Shown piece after piece: positions 23,237 to 32,382 of a stretch of 64,000 bases of DNA; position 1 is the stretch's first letter; each line of letters starts with the position of its first letter. Where the stretch lies: assembly GCF_016904675.1 (NCBI RefSeq), contig NZ_CP070228.1, positions 248,001-312,000 of the forward strand, written 5' to 3'. The notes under the pieces are model-generated. The model was not told the DNA's origin. It did no database searches and saw only the letters and a list, made by a program, of their open reading frames with translations. The stretch comes from Arcanobacterium phocisimile. GTDB lineage: Bacteria > Actinomycetota > Actinomycetes > Actinomycetales > Actinomycetaceae. The position numbers were made by a program, and so were the translations under genes.

Positions 23237-24037
23237 GTGAATACAACCGAAACACAACCAACTGCTGACAGTTCGGAGTCGGCGCCAGTGCTCAAAAATG
23301 TCCCAGGAGATTATTTATTGACAGCTGTGTGGGAAAAGCGTGCCGGATACGCACGCGCTCTGCTTGGCGTATATGCGGCAACATCGCTTGCACTCGGTGC
23401 TGTTTTCGGCCCGTACATGATTGCTGTGGCGGTAGGTATTATGGGGGCAATTATGATTGCGGGTTGGCCTAATCTTCTGAGTTTACCGACCCGATTCATT
23501 CCGCGCGTTCTGTTAACGTTATTGGCGGTCACGTTGATTGTGACTGCACTCTTTGGAACTGTTGCGCATACTGCCATTGTTGGCGCTGCGAGTATTATTG
23601 CTGCGTTTATTGCGGAGATGTTTCGCACAGATGGCCGTCCGCGACTGATCGAGCAGCTTTCAGGAGGCTTTGCGGGGGCAGTGGTGTTGATGTCGGGCTC
23701 GCTGTGGATTCATGCGATGCGACTTGGTCAAGGTAAGAGTATTGCTATTGTGGCAGCGATTACCTTGACCATTGTGGCTCTTATGCATGCTTTTGATTCT
23801 CTTGCTGCTCGCATTGCTGGCTTCGTCAACGGTATTGCTTTTGCTCTCGGCTTTGCCTACCTCACCCAAGTGCCGTTGGATTCTGCTTTCGTTATTGGTG
23901 TTTGTGTGGCGGGGGCATATTTGCTTTCGGCTCGCGCAGTGGAGCATATGCCAAAACCTTCACAGCCGTTGAGCGGAGCCGCGCGGGCGATGATTCCGCC
24001 GTTAGCGGTAGGCGTTGTTGTCTTGATTGCTAGCTAG
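23237..24037 (+). CDS. integral membrane protein of unknown function
   Basis: 266 residues starting with GTG. After a polar N-terminus (about 1-38) there are about eight membrane helices in tight succession, with a charged loop MFRTDGRPRLIEQLSGG (about 128-144) in the middle. The C-terminus ends in a helix. I recognise no named family; the layout resembles actinobacterial permease-like proteins. It lies just upstream of the FABP-YgfZ-Dtd genes, possibly by chance, as it has 33 bases of spacing. Confidence 0.75.
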   Translation: MNTTETQPTADSSESAPVLKNVPGDYLLTAVWEKRAGYARALLGVYAATSLALGAVFGPYMIAVAVGIMGAIMIAGWPNLLSLPTRFIPRVLLTLLAVTLIVTALFGTVAHTAIVGAASIIAAFIAEMFRTDGRPRLIEQLSGGFAGAVVLMSGSLWIHAMRLGQGKSIAIVAAITLTIVALMHAFDSLAARIAGFVNGIAFALGFAYLTQVPLDSAFVIGVCVAGAYLLSARAVEHMPKPSQPLSGAARAMIPPLAVGVVVLIAS

Positions 24038-24070
24038 GCAGGATACAACGAAGTCGTTTAGCCTTAGAGT

Positions 24071-24685
24071 ATGGCTATTAGACTTCCTGAAAATTTAGTT
24101 CCTGAAAATACTCCGCTGGCGTGGATGATTGATTCGTGGGTTGGTGGTGGCATTCTTGAGTACGAGAATGTGGAACCTGCTGCGTATATTCACGAGATGT
24201 GTTTCGATGCTTCGGACGGTGGTCCTTATCTGAAGGTGACCTCGAAGGTGTGGTTGGCGAAGGAACCGGCAGGCGTTGTCGATAAGGAGGCACCTGGTCA
24301 GGTGACGTATGATCAGCTGACGAAGGATGAGCTGTGGATGCAGCACACTGGCTATATTCGGGTCAATCCGGAGTCGAACCAGCGCGAAGACGGCTCGTAT
24401 GAGATTGAATCTATGTTGACCTCGCCGGTTGGTGTGGCCCACGCATGGGTGGGTTTGATTAACGGTCCACGGTTGCAGATGATTACTGATTCGGTGATGC
24501 GTTCGGGTTCGGGCGCGATGATCGAGGCGGCGAAGATCATGGCGGGTTCGGTTGCTTCTGATTTGTTCTATGCATTGGATATGGCGGCGTTCGGTGCAGA
24601 TATGCGTTCGTATATGGCGGGCCGCTTGTCACGGACCTTCGATGCGAGTGTGGATCCAGCTGCTGATGAACAGGATGCGCAGTGA
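24071..24685 (+). CDS. FABP family / nitrobindin-like heme-binding barrel protein
   Basis: 204 residues of a ten-stranded beta-barrel family (DUF1794, THAP4-like). W, G and G of DSWVGGGILEYENV (about 22-35) match the GxWxGxG signature, and VAHAWVGLINGPRL the later barrel strand. Nitrobindins bind ferric heme through a C-terminal His; I see no His in the last 50 residues here (ADMRSYMAGRLSRTFD replaces the usual block), so heme binding is doubtful. The gene overlaps ygfZ by four bases; the pair is conserved in actinobacteria. No clear Shine-Dalgarno sequence precedes the ATG. Confidence 0.85.
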   Translation: MAIRLPENLVPENTPLAWMIDSWVGGGILEYENVEPAAYIHEMCFDASDGGPYLKVTSKVWLAKEPAGVVDKEAPGQVTYDQLTKDELWMQHTGYIRVNPESNQREDGSYEIESMLTSPVGVAHAWVGLINGPRLQMITDSVMRSGSGAMIEAAKIMAGSVASDLFYALDMAAFGADMRSYMAGRLSRTFDASVDPAADEQDAQ

Positions 24686-25818
24686 GTATCGATTCTCTTT
24701 TTCCCAGTGCAGTTGTTTTCGACGGCGACCGGGTTCCGGCGCACTTCGGTAATCCGTTTGCTGAAGAGCAGTCGTTGCGCGCGGGCAAAGCGTTTTCGAT
24801 TCTGGATCGCGACGTCGTCGTGGTGCGTGGCGTGGATCGGATGAAGTTGTTGCATCTGATTTCTAGCCGTAATTTTGAGCAGGTTCCTGCAGGGGTGTCG
24901 ACGGAGATGTTGGTACTTGATGCGCAGGGCCATATTGTTCATGCAGCGGGCGCGATGAGTGATGCTGAGACGACGTGGCTGATTACTGATTTTGGTTATG
25001 GGCAGGCGTTGGCTGATCATATCGCCAAGATGACGTTTATGATGCGTGTGGAGACTAAGGTTTTGGCCGATCCGCTCGTGGTTGGTTTGCTGAATTGGCC
25101 GGGCGAGCTTCCGGTTGAGCTGACGAGTGTTGCCCGCTGCGTGTGGGAAGATCCGTGGCCGACTACGGCTGAGGGAGGTGCTACCTATGGTGTGGACGAC
25201 GTCGATCATCCGGCTCACGGTACCCGCCGCACCGTCGTCGTGGTTGAACAGACCAATACGCAACGTGCGTTGGAGGCGTTGGCTGGTTTGTTAATCAAGC
25301 CGGCTGGTTTCCAGGCGTGGGAGGCGGCGCGGATTGTGGATTGGCGTCCGTCGTTGAGCCGTGAGGCCCATAGTTCTGCTATTCCACATGAACTCGATTG
25401 GTTACGTACCGCGGTGCATTTAGATAAGGGTTGTTATCCGGGTCAGGAAACCGTGGCTAAGCTTGTGAATTTGGGTAAGCCTCCGCGTCGGTTGGTGTTC
25501 CTTTATTTGGAGGGCGGCGAAGAGGAGTTGCCGGAGCCGCGTACGGAGGTCTCGTTACAAGGTCGGTCGGTTGGTGAGTTGACGTCGGTGGCGCGTGCGG
25601 TTGACGACGGTCCGGTTGCGTTGGCGTTGGTGAAACGTAATGTTCCTCTTGATGCGGTATTGACTGTGGGCGATTTTGAGGCATCCCAGGTAGAGATTGT
25701 TGGACGTGAGGGTAAGTCTTCAGCTTCGCCCCAGGTGCGTCCGGGTAGCGGCTTGAGTGCTCGTCGACTGGGTGGTCCGCCGCCTGCGATGTCGTCGAAG
25801 TCGTTGGGCGGTAAGTGA
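24682..25818 (+). CDS. ygfZ: YgfZ/GcvT-type folate-binding protein (Fe-S cluster assembly)
   Basis: 378 residues starting with GTG that overlaps the FABP stop. It has the glycine-cleavage T-protein fold: N-terminal half from LDRDVVVVRGVDRMKLLHLI, and the family motif KGCYPGQETVAKL (about 250-262) with the conserved Cys. YgfZ proteins bind tetrahydrofolate and help Fe-S enzyme maturation. A disordered Ser/Gly/Pro tail (about 345-378) is an extension. Followed by dtd with a TGATG overlap. Confidence 0.9.
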   Translation: MSIDSLFPSAVVFDGDRVPAHFGNPFAEEQSLRAGKAFSILDRDVVVVRGVDRMKLLHLISSRNFEQVPAGVSTEMLVLDAQGHIVHAAGAMSDAETTWLITDFGYGQALADHIAKMTFMMRVETKVLADPLVVGLLNWPGELPVELTSVARCVWEDPWPTTAEGGATYGVDDVDHPAHGTRRTVVVVEQTNTQRALEALAGLLIKPAGFQAWEAARIVDWRPSLSREAHSSAIPHELDWLRTAVHLDKGCYPGQETVAKLVNLGKPPRRLVFLYLEGGEEELPEPRTEVSLQGRSVGELTSVARAVDDGPVALALVKRNVPLDAVLTVGDFEASQVEIVGREGKSSASPQVRPGSGLSARRLGGPPPAMSSKSLGGK

Positions 25819-26279
25819 TGCGGGCAGTTCTGCAACGGGTCAAGCGTGCAAGTGTGACGGTTGAGCGCGACGGCGAGGACGTCGCCGTCGGCAAAATTGG
25901 TTCGGGGCTTGCGGTTCTTGTGGGGATTACGCACGACGACGGCGAAGCTGAGATTGTGAAACTAGCCAAGAAGATTGCGCAATTGAAAATTATGCGTGAC
26001 CCCGATGGTTCGGATGATCCGAAAGATCGGGTAAACGTTGGCGATGCTGGTGGCGGGGTTTTACTGGTCTCGCAATTTACGCTGTACGCGGATGCGCGTA
26101 AGGGAACGAAGCCGTCGTGGTCGCATGCGGCTCCAGGTGTCGTAGCGCAACCATTGTTTGATCGGCTTGTTTCGGCGGTTCGTAGCTACGATATAGATGT
26201 TCAAACCGGAGAGTTTGGGGCGATGATGGACGTCGAGATTCTTAACGACGGACCATTTACCATCATCCTCGATATTTAA
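25818..26279 (+). CDS. dtd: D-aminoacyl-tRNA deacylase
   Basis: 153 residues; starts at ATG 25818 overlapping the ygfZ stop (the GTG three bases upstream is less likely). Hydrolyses D-amino acids from mischarged tRNA. Signatures: MRAVLQRVKRASVTV at the N-terminus, the SQFTLYAD active-site strand (about 78-85) and NDGPFTIILD at the C-terminus (the NxGPxT cis-Pro motif). A small hairpin (about 26285-26310) follows the stop and may be its terminator. Confidence 0.95.
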   Translation: MRAVLQRVKRASVTVERDGEDVAVGKIGSGLAVLVGITHDDGEAEIVKLAKKIAQLKIMRDPDGSDDPKDRVNVGDAGGGVLLVSQFTLYADARKGTKPSWSHAAPGVVAQPLFDRLVSAVRSYDIDVQTGEFGAMMDVEILNDGPFTIILDI

Positions 26280-26368
26280 CAGTCATGCCGGTGGCGAACG
26301 CGCTACCGGTTCCATACAAAATGTCGCTATGGTAGGTGGCAGTTGTATGAATTGAAGGAGAAACCACA

Positions 26369-28945
26369 TTGTTTGAAAGGTTTACTGACCGCGCTCGCCG
26401 AGTGATCGTGCTTGCGCAAGAAGAAGCACGCGACCTCAAGCATAACTATCTTGGTACTGAACATATCTTGCTAGGCTTAATTAAAGAAGGCGAAGGTGTG
26501 GCAGCCAAAGCGCTAGAAGCACTTGGTGTTTCCTTTGATGCAGTGCGTGAGCAGGTTGTTGAGATTATTGGCGAGGGGCAGGAGCAGCCTTCGGGGCATA
26601 TTCCGTTTACTCCTCGTGCTAAGAAAGTTCTTGAGTATGCGATGCGTGAGGGCCTCCAGCTAGGTCACTCTTACATTGGTACTGAGCATTTGTTGCTCGG
26701 GTTATGCAGAGAACAAGAAGGTGTTGCCGCTCAGGTACTCGTCAAGCTGGATGCTGATTTGCCGAAGGTTCGCCAGCAGGTAACTCAGTTGCTCAGTGGC
26801 TATCAGGGTAAGGAAGCTGTCGGTGTTGGCGGTGGTGGCCCACGCGAAGGTGTAAAGTCTGGTTCTACTATTCTTGACCAGTTCGGCCGCAATTTGACCC
26901 AGTCTGCGCGTGACAACAAGCTTGATCCGGTTATTGGCCGGCATACTGAAACTCAGCGTGTAATGCAGGTGCTTTCTCGCCGTAATAAGAACAATCCTGT
27001 TCTTATTGGTGAGCCAGGCGTCGGAAAAACGGCTGTTGTTGAAGGTTTAGCTCAGGCGATTGCACACGGCGATGTGCCAGAAACATTGAAGGATAAGCAG
27101 CTCTATTCGTTGGATATGGGTTCGCTTGTTGCTGGTTCGCGTTATCGTGGTGATTTCGAAGAGCGTATGAAGAAGATCTTGAAAGAGATCAATACGCGCG
27201 GCGATATCGTTTTGTTTATTGATGAGATTCATTCCCTTGTGGGGGCCGGTGCAGCAGAGGGTGCTCTTGATGCGGCTTCGTTGCTCAAGCCGATGATGGC
27301 ACGTGGTGAGCTCCAAGTTATTGGCGCTACTACTCTTGACGAGTATCGCAAGCATATTGAGAAGGATGCGGCTCTTGAGCGTCGTTTCCAGCCGATTCAG
27401 GTTGAACAGCCGTCGGTGAAGGAAACTATTGCGATTCTCGAAGGATTGCGTGATCGTTACGAGGCATTCCATCGTGTGACGATTACCGATGAGGCTCTCG
27501 AAGCGGCGGCCACGATGGCAGATCGCTACATCAATGATCGGTTCTTGCCGGATAAGGCCATTGATTTGATCGATGAGGCCGGCGCCCGGTTGGCGATTCG
27601 CAAGATGACGGCTCCACCAGAGTTGCGTGAATTGGATGAAGAGATTGCCGAGATTAAGCGTCAGAAGGAAGCTGCCATTGATGGGCAAGATTTCGAGAAG
27701 GCTGCTGCGTTGCGCGATCAAGAACAGCAACTAACTGAGAAGCGTGCAGAGCGCGATAAGGCTTGGCGCGAAGGCGATCTTGACGTGGTTGCGGTGGTTG
27801 ACGAAGAGCTGATCTCGGAAGTGCTCTCGATGGCTACCGGTATTCCAGTCTTCAAGCTCACCGAAGCGGAGTCGTCGAAGCTTCTTCGTATGGAAGAAGA
27901 GCTTCATAAGCGCGTTATCGGTCAAAACGAAGCAGTTGTGGCGTTGTCACAGGCAATCCGCCGTACACGTGCTGGATTGAAGGATCCGAATCGTCCAGGT
28001 GGCTCGTTTATTTTCGCAGGTCCAACTGGTGTAGGTAAAACTGAGCTTGCTAAGGCGCTTGCAGAGTTCTTGTTCGGTGATGAAGATGCGTTGATTACTC
28101 TGGACATGTCCGAGTTCCAGGAGAAGCATACGGTCTCGCGCCTGTTCGGTGCTCCTCCGGGATATGTTGGTTACGACGAGGGTGGCCAGCTTACCGAGAA
28201 GGTTCGCCGCAAGCCGTTCTCTGTTGTGCTTTTCGACGAAGTTGAGAAGGCGCACCAAGATCTGTTCAACTCTTTACTCCAGATTCTGGAAGAAGGCCGG
28301 TTGACTGATTCGCAGGGCCGTGTGGTGGACTTCAAGAATACCGTGATCATCATGACCACCAACTTGGGTACTAAGGACATCGCCAAGGGCGTTGCTACTG
28401 GTTTCCAGTTCGATGCTGATGAGACTGGCTCTTACGAGCGGATGAAGTTGCGGGTTAACGATGAGCTGAAGAACCATTTCCGTCCAGAGTTCTTGAACCG
28501 TGTTGACGATATTATCGTCTTCCCACAGTTGCAGAAGCCAGAAATCTTGCAGATTGTTGATTTGATGATTAACAAGCTCGGTGCTCGTCTTGCCGATCAA
28601 GGTATGGGCATTGTACTGACGGATAAGGCTAAGGATTTGCTTGCTGACCGTGGCTACGATCCCGTGTTGGGTGCCCGTCCGTTGCGTCGTGCAATCCAAC
28701 GCGATATCGAAGATCAACTGTCGGAGAAGCTGTTGTTCGGCGAGTTTAGTTCTGGTCAAACGATCGTGGTTGACGTAGATGAGGATGACATTCCAATGTC
28801 GTTTACGTTTACCGGTCAAGATTCTGACTATCGCTTGCCTGAAGGCGTCACTCCTAACGCGGAAACTGAAGTGATGAATGGTCTGGCTCAACCGGCATCG
28901 TTAGGGCCTACAGATGAGCAGAATGTTGCTGATCAAGAAAAGTAG
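26369..28945 (+). CDS. clpC: ClpC-type ATP-dependent Clp protease ATPase subunit
   Basis: 858-residue AAA+ unfoldase that delivers proteins to ClpP. Starts with TTG ([11 protein letters not shown]-type N-terminus, read as Met), with GAAGGAG nine bases upstream. Order: two Clp N repeats (about 1-145), AAA1 with Walker [11 protein letters not shown] (about 215), a middle domain with a UVR-like motif (about 425-455, [20 protein letters not shown]), AAA2 with Walker [11 protein letters not shown] (about 550), and a C-terminal D2-small domain. No CtsR gene or mcsA/B lies nearby, typical of actinobacteria, where ClgR rather than CtsR controls the gene. It ends at a 26-bp hairpin. Confidence 0.97.
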   Translation: MFERFTDRARRVIVLAQEEARDLKHNYLGTEHILLGLIKEGEGVAAKALEALGVSFDAVREQVVEIIGEGQEQPSGHIPFTPRAKKVLEYAMREGLQLGHSYIGTEHLLLGLCREQEGVAAQVLVKLDADLPKVRQQVTQLLSGYQGKEAVGVGGGGPREGVKSGSTILDQFGRNLTQSARDNKLDPVIGRHTETQRVMQVLSRRNKNNPVLIGEPGVGKTAVVEGLAQAIAHGDVPETLKDKQLYSLDMGSLVAGSRYRGDFEERMKKILKEINTRGDIVLFIDEIHSLVGAGAAEGALDAASLLKPMMARGELQVIGATTLDEYRKHIEKDAALERRFQPIQVEQPSVKETIAILEGLRDRYEAFHRVTITDEALEAAATMADRYINDRFLPDKAIDLIDEAGARLAIRKMTAPPELRELDEEIAEIKRQKEAAIDGQDFEKAAALRDQEQQLTEKRAERDKAWREGDLDVVAVVDEELISEVLSMATGIPVFKLTEAESSKLLRMEEELHKRVIGQNEAVVALSQAIRRTRAGLKDPNRPGGSFIFAGPTGVGKTELAKALAEFLFGDEDALITLDMSEFQEKHTVSRLFGAPPGYVGYDEGGQLTEKVRRKPFSVVLFDEVEKAHQDLFNSLLQILEEGRLTDSQGRVVDFKNTVIIMTTNLGTKDIAKGVATGFQFDADETGSYERMKLRVNDELKNHFRPEFLNRVDDIIVFPQLQKPEILQIVDLMINKLGARLADQGMGIVLTDKAKDLLADRGYDPVLGARPLRRAIQRDIEDQLSEKLLFGEFSSGQTIVVDVDEDDIPMSFTFTGQDSDYRLPEGVTPNAETEVMNGLAQPASLGPTDEQNVADQEK

Positions 28946-28955
28946 CTGAAAACTG

Positions 28956-29010
28956 AGTCACATATGTTGGGAGGTACCACCAGTGGTGGTACCTCCCAAC
29001 ATATGTGACT
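28956..29010 (+). terminator. 26-bp perfect hairpin after clpC
   Basis: Arms 28956-28981 and 28985-29010 pair perfectly over 26 bases around a 3-base loop. Far longer than a typical 8-12 bp intrinsic terminator and lacking a U-tract. Confidence 0.85.
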
Positions 29011-29155
29011 AATCAGAAAATGATTATCGTTCCAGAATTCCCGATTGATTCTGCTGCACCACAGCCCGCCGGTGATCCTGAAAAATTATAATCTGTGCAT
29101 TGTGTTGTGCTAATTGGGGCGTGAGTTAGTTGTTCATGTCAGATTCTGGACTGGC

Positions 29156-29185
29156 TTGCGCATACAGAAGCTTTAGCCGTATGCT
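29156..29185 (+). promoter_or_regulatory. trp promoter
   Basis: TTGCGC (29156-29161), 18-base spacer, TATGCT (29180-29185). The predicted start (about 29191-29193) sits at GTG/ATG of the leader ORF, so the leader transcript may be leaderless. Confidence 0.5.
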
Positions 29186-29194
29186 CTAAACGTG

Positions 29195-29230
29195 ATGAAC
29201 ATGAATCGAAACTGGTGGTGGCTCGCATAG
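29195..29230 (+). CDS. trpL: trp operon leader peptide (three consecutive Trp codons)
   Basis: An 11-codon ORF encoding MNMNRNWWWLA, with TGG-TGG-TGG at 29213-29221 and TAG at 29228-29230. A GTG at 29192 is in frame. Ribosome stalling at the Trp codons under Trp shortage would favour the antiterminator in the attenuator just downstream. Only a weak Shine-Dalgarno sequence is seen, in agreement with a nearly leaderless start. Confidence 0.88.
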   Translation: MNMNRNWWWLA

Positions 29231-29298
29231 GCGAGCCGTTTATCGACGATTCTTATCCGGTTCGCACCAACTTCTTCGAAGTGGCGGGCCGGTTTTTT
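29220..29298 (+). promoter_or_regulatory. tryptophan transcription attenuator
   Basis: Segment 1 GGCTCGC (29220-29226, overlapping the end of the leader ORF) pairs with segment 2 GCGAGCC (29231-29237). Segment 2 can instead pair with segment 3 GGTTCGC (29259-29265) as antiterminator. The terminator is CCGGTTCGC (29257-29265) with GCGGGCCGG (29284-29292) followed by six T (29293-29298). The competing pairings are complete, so this is a textbook 1:2 / 2:3 / 3:4 attenuator. Confidence 0.9.
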
Positions 29299-29368
29299 AT
29301 ATGAGCTTGGCTATTTGAGAAGAAGTGCCCCCAAACAACAGCTACACGGCAGTACTGAAAGGTATCTC

Positions 29369-30742
29369 ATGGCTCGCTCGACTCTTCTTAACGCATACTT
29401 CGGCCAATTCGGCGGTCAATACGTCCCCGAACAACTCTTACCCGTCTTAGACGAGCTCGAAGTAGCATACGTTCACGCCTGTGACGATCCGGAATTCTTA
29501 AAAGAGCTCGACGAACTTCGTCGCAACTATTTGGGCCGCCCAACACCGATTACTGAGTGCGCAAACTTGCCGATAACGACGTCGAAAGCGCCGGGTAGCC
29601 CGCGGGTTCGGCTTTTCCTCAAGCGTGAAGATCTGGTTCACGGTGGCGCGCACAAGGGCAACCAAGTCTTAGCGCAGGCCTTGTTGGCTCGCCGGCTTGG
29701 TAAGACCCGGTTGATTGCGGAAACTGGCGCTGGTCAACACGGTACGGCGACCGCGATGATTGCCGCATTGATGGGTATGGAGTGCACGATCTATATGGGC
29801 GCAAAGGACGTTGCCCGCCAGCAGCCGAACGTGTTGCGGATGCGCATGATGGGAGCAAAGGTTGTGCCGGTTGTGGGTGTTGAAGGCTCGATGTCTAACG
29901 CGATCGACGTGGCTCTGACCGACTGGGTAGATAATTTTGACACCACCCATTATCTGCTCGGTTCGGCATGCGGCCCGCACCCGTTCCCGACGCTGGTAAA
30001 AGGTTTCCAGGCCGTGATCTCGGAAGAGTCGCGTCAGCAGATGCTGGATCGAATCGGGCGCCTGCCCAATATGGTGATTGCTGCTGTGGGTGGCGGTTCG
30101 AATGCTATTGGGGCGTTCGCTCATTACCTGAGTGATGAGCCGGGCAATGAGGATGTGCAACTGGTTGGTGTGGAGCCGGCTGGCGAAGGTCTCGATTCAG
30201 GCAAGCATGGCGCTCCGCTCGAACGCGGCAAAGTCGGGGTACTACACGGCAGCAAATCGTATGTGTTGCTCGGTGAATCGGGTGAGGTAAGTGAGTCGTA
30301 CTCGATTTCGGCCGGCTTGGATTATCCAGGTGTGGGACCAGAACATGCTTATCTGATGGAGACGGGCCGGGCGCGCTATGTGGGCATCACAGATGCCGAA
30401 GCCGTGCAGGCGTTCCGGATGCTGTCACGTTATGAAGGCATTATTCCAGCTCTGGAATCCTCGCACGCCCTAGCGTATGCCTTGAAGCTTGCAGAGTCGA
30501 TCAACGCCGGCAACCTGGTGGAGGCGCTCGGTGAGCGCGGGGCGCAAGCCGCACGCGAATCTGGTGAGGTCGTTTTGCTAGTCAATCTTTCAGGTAGGGG
30601 CGATAAAGACGTCGAATATGTGCACAACGTGATTGGTGATTTGGTGTATGACGATCCAATGGACACACCGGTTACTGATCCGCGGGTTGCTGACGTTCTA
30701 GCGAAGATGACGCAAGAATCCAACGCGCGCGAAGGTCTGTAG
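29369..30742 (+). CDS. trpB: tryptophan synthase beta subunit (no trpA or other trp gene nearby)
   Basis: 457-residue PLP enzyme that joins indole and serine to form Trp. ATG 29369 ([20 protein letters not shown]) is chosen over the open upstream frame; GAAAGG lies eight bases upstream. The PLP lysine is K96 in HGGAHKGNQ, followed by [10 protein letters not shown] and [14 protein letters not shown](x)NQ is the form found in the enteric/E. coli TrpB type, whereas most actinobacterial TrpB proteins have NHTGAHKIN. It has a C-terminal extension of about 40 residues over E. coli TrpB. It is transcribed alone after the attenuator and ends at a hairpin, so in this cell it may salvage indole. Confidence 0.94.
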   Translation: MARSTLLNAYFGQFGGQYVPEQLLPVLDELEVAYVHACDDPEFLKELDELRRNYLGRPTPITECANLPITTSKAPGSPRVRLFLKREDLVHGGAHKGNQVLAQALLARRLGKTRLIAETGAGQHGTATAMIAALMGMECTIYMGAKDVARQQPNVLRMRMMGAKVVPVVGVEGSMSNAIDVALTDWVDNFDTTHYLLGSACGPHPFPTLVKGFQAVISEESRQQMLDRIGRLPNMVIAAVGGGSNAIGAFAHYLSDEPGNEDVQLVGVEPAGEGLDSGKHGAPLERGKVGVLHGSKSYVLLGESGEVSESYSISAGLDYPGVGPEHAYLMETGRARYVGITDAEAVQAFRMLSRYEGIIPALESSHALAYALKLAESINAGNLVEALGERGAQAARESGEVVLLVNLSGRGDKDVEYVHNVIGDLVYDDPMDTPVTDPRVADVLAKMTQESNAREGL

Positions 30743-30761
30743 TTCGTTGTTAGTAGGGTTA

Positions 30762-30797
30762 CTCGTGGCTATGGGGAAATGTCGCCACAGCCACGAG
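30762..30797. terminator. hairpin between trpB and the Na+/H+ antiporter gene
   Basis: A 9-bp stem (CTCGTGGCT 30762-30770 and AGCCACGAG 30789-30797) extended by TGG/CCA across one mismatch. Placed between convergent genes. Confidence 0.7.
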
Positions 30798-30831
30798 AAA
30801 CGAGTTGCTTGGGCACTGTGACTTGGGGCCG

Positions 30832-32172
30832 CTAGAGTACCATTGCGGCAACCCATCCTGCAATAAGAAGCGGGATGTTGAAGTGTAGGAACGTGGGGAT
30901 AACTGAATCTCGGATGTGATCGTGTTGGCCGTCAACATTCAAGCCAGACGTGGGCCCGAGCGTCGAATCCGAAGCCGGAGAACCGGCGTCGCCGAGCGCA
31001 CCTGCGGTACCGATAATCGCAACGGTTGCCAGTGGAGAGAATCCCAGCGAGATTGCTAGCGGAACATAGATGGTGCTAATAATCGGCAGGGTCGAGAACG
31101 ATGAACCGATACCGAGGGTAACGACGAGGCCGACAAGAAGCATCGCGAAAGCGGCTAAGGCTTTGTTGCCGTCTACCATCGTGCTAGCTGATTCTACGAG
31201 CGATTCAACGTGCCCGGTTGCGTTCATTACCGAAGCGAATCCTTGCGCTGAAATCATGGTGAAACCGATAATGGCCATCATTTTCATGCCGTCGCTGAAT
31301 GCGTCGTCGGCTTGGCGAAGTTTCAGTGTCCCAGTCACGAGGAATACGCTTAGGCCTAACAGCGAACCCAGGAGTAGCGCGTCTGCTTCGTAGCCCAGCG
31401 AGTTCAGTACCAGTTGTGTGCCAAACGTGACCAGCACGGCGACGACGGAGACGATTGCGTTTTTCTTCGATACGGTTGCGGTGGGTGTTTGTGTAACTAC
31501 AGTAGATTCGGCATATGTGCGTGGCTTGCGGTATGTAAAGCCGATCGCAATGATGAGACCGGCGAACATGCCGGCTGCTGGAATTGCCATGGCATGCATA
31601 ACGTTAATTCCGCTCACGTCGAGCCCGGCTTGTTCAATATTGCCGAGCAAAATATCGTTCAAGAACACTGAGCCGAACCCTAGTGGGATAAACATGTAGG
31701 TGGTGACCAAGCCGAAGGTCAGGATAGAAGCAACGATGCGTCGATCGAGATTGAGGCGGTTGAACACCGGTAGTAGTGGGGGGATGAGGATCGGGATGAA
31801 AGCGATGTGAACTGGAATAAGGTTCTGACTGAAAATAGCCATCAGGACAATCCCGCCAAGCAAGCCATACTTAACCAGCGCAGTGTTAGTTTCGGACTGC
31901 CCAGATTTTGTGCGCGAAATCAGCCAGGAAGCCAGGACACTCGGTAGGCCAGACTGGGATACTGCCATAGCGAATGCGCCAAGTAAACCGTACGATAGTG
32001 CAATTTTTGCGCCAGCACCGAGTCCGTCTTGGAACGCCAACATGGTTCCGTCAAGACCAAGGCCAGCCGTGAACCCTCCGACAAGCGCGCCAATAAACAA
32101 TGCGATCACAACGTGAACCCGGGTGAGCGCTAGGAGGAGCATGGACACAACAGCAACAAGTACAGCATTCAT
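30832..32172 (-). CDS. Na+/H+ antiporter (NhaC-like, Na_H_antiport family)
   Basis: 446 residues starting at ATG 32172 (MNAVLVAVVSMLLLALTRVH), which is where the family N-terminus begins; an open frame extends to 32337 but without family similarity. About 11-12 membrane helices, with SYGLLGAFAMAVSQSGLP, then ISAQGFASVMNATGH and AGALGDAGSPASDSTLGPTS (the conserved C-terminal block). It would export Na+ (or a small organic acid) for H+. It is divergent from ppdK. Confidence 0.8.
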   Translation of the reverse strand: MNAVLVAVVSMLLLALTRVHVVIALFIGALVGGFTAGLGLDGTMLAFQDGLGAGAKIALSYGLLGAFAMAVSQSGLPSVLASWLISRTKSGQSETNTALVKYGLLGGIVLMAIFSQNLIPVHIAFIPILIPPLLPVFNRLNLDRRIVASILTFGLVTTYMFIPLGFGSVFLNDILLGNIEQAGLDVSGINVMHAMAIPAAGMFAGLIIAIGFTYRKPRTYAESTVVTQTPTATVSKKNAIVSVVAVLVTFGTQLVLNSLGYEADALLLGSLLGLSVFLVTGTLKLRQADDAFSDGMKMMAIIGFTMISAQGFASVMNATGHVESLVESASTMVDGNKALAAFAMLLVGLVVTLGIGSSFSTLPIISTIYVPLAISLGFSPLATVAIIGTAGALGDAGSPASDSTLGPTSGLNVDGQHDHIRDSVIPTFLHFNIPLLIAGWVAAMVL

Positions 32173-32382
32173 AAGCCCTACTCTATGGCTGCCGGCAACT
32201 TCTCTCAAGAAACTAGAAAATATCTCAAGATGTGAACAAAATCCTTCAGAATTATCAGCAGTAAACGTGTTCAAGGTCGCAGAAAAGTTCTCCTCTTTAG
32301 GACCAAAGTGGTAAGTTATGACGAGGACTAAAAACATTTGTGTTCGAATGTTTCACACAACCCAATGGAGGGCGCTACGCAT

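Noticed and set aside
29020-29091. A 23-codon ORF between clpC and the trp leader, with TATAAT overlapping its end
   Set aside because: No ribosome binding site and no matching -35 box for the TATAAT; it does not overlap the attenuator. Treated as chance.
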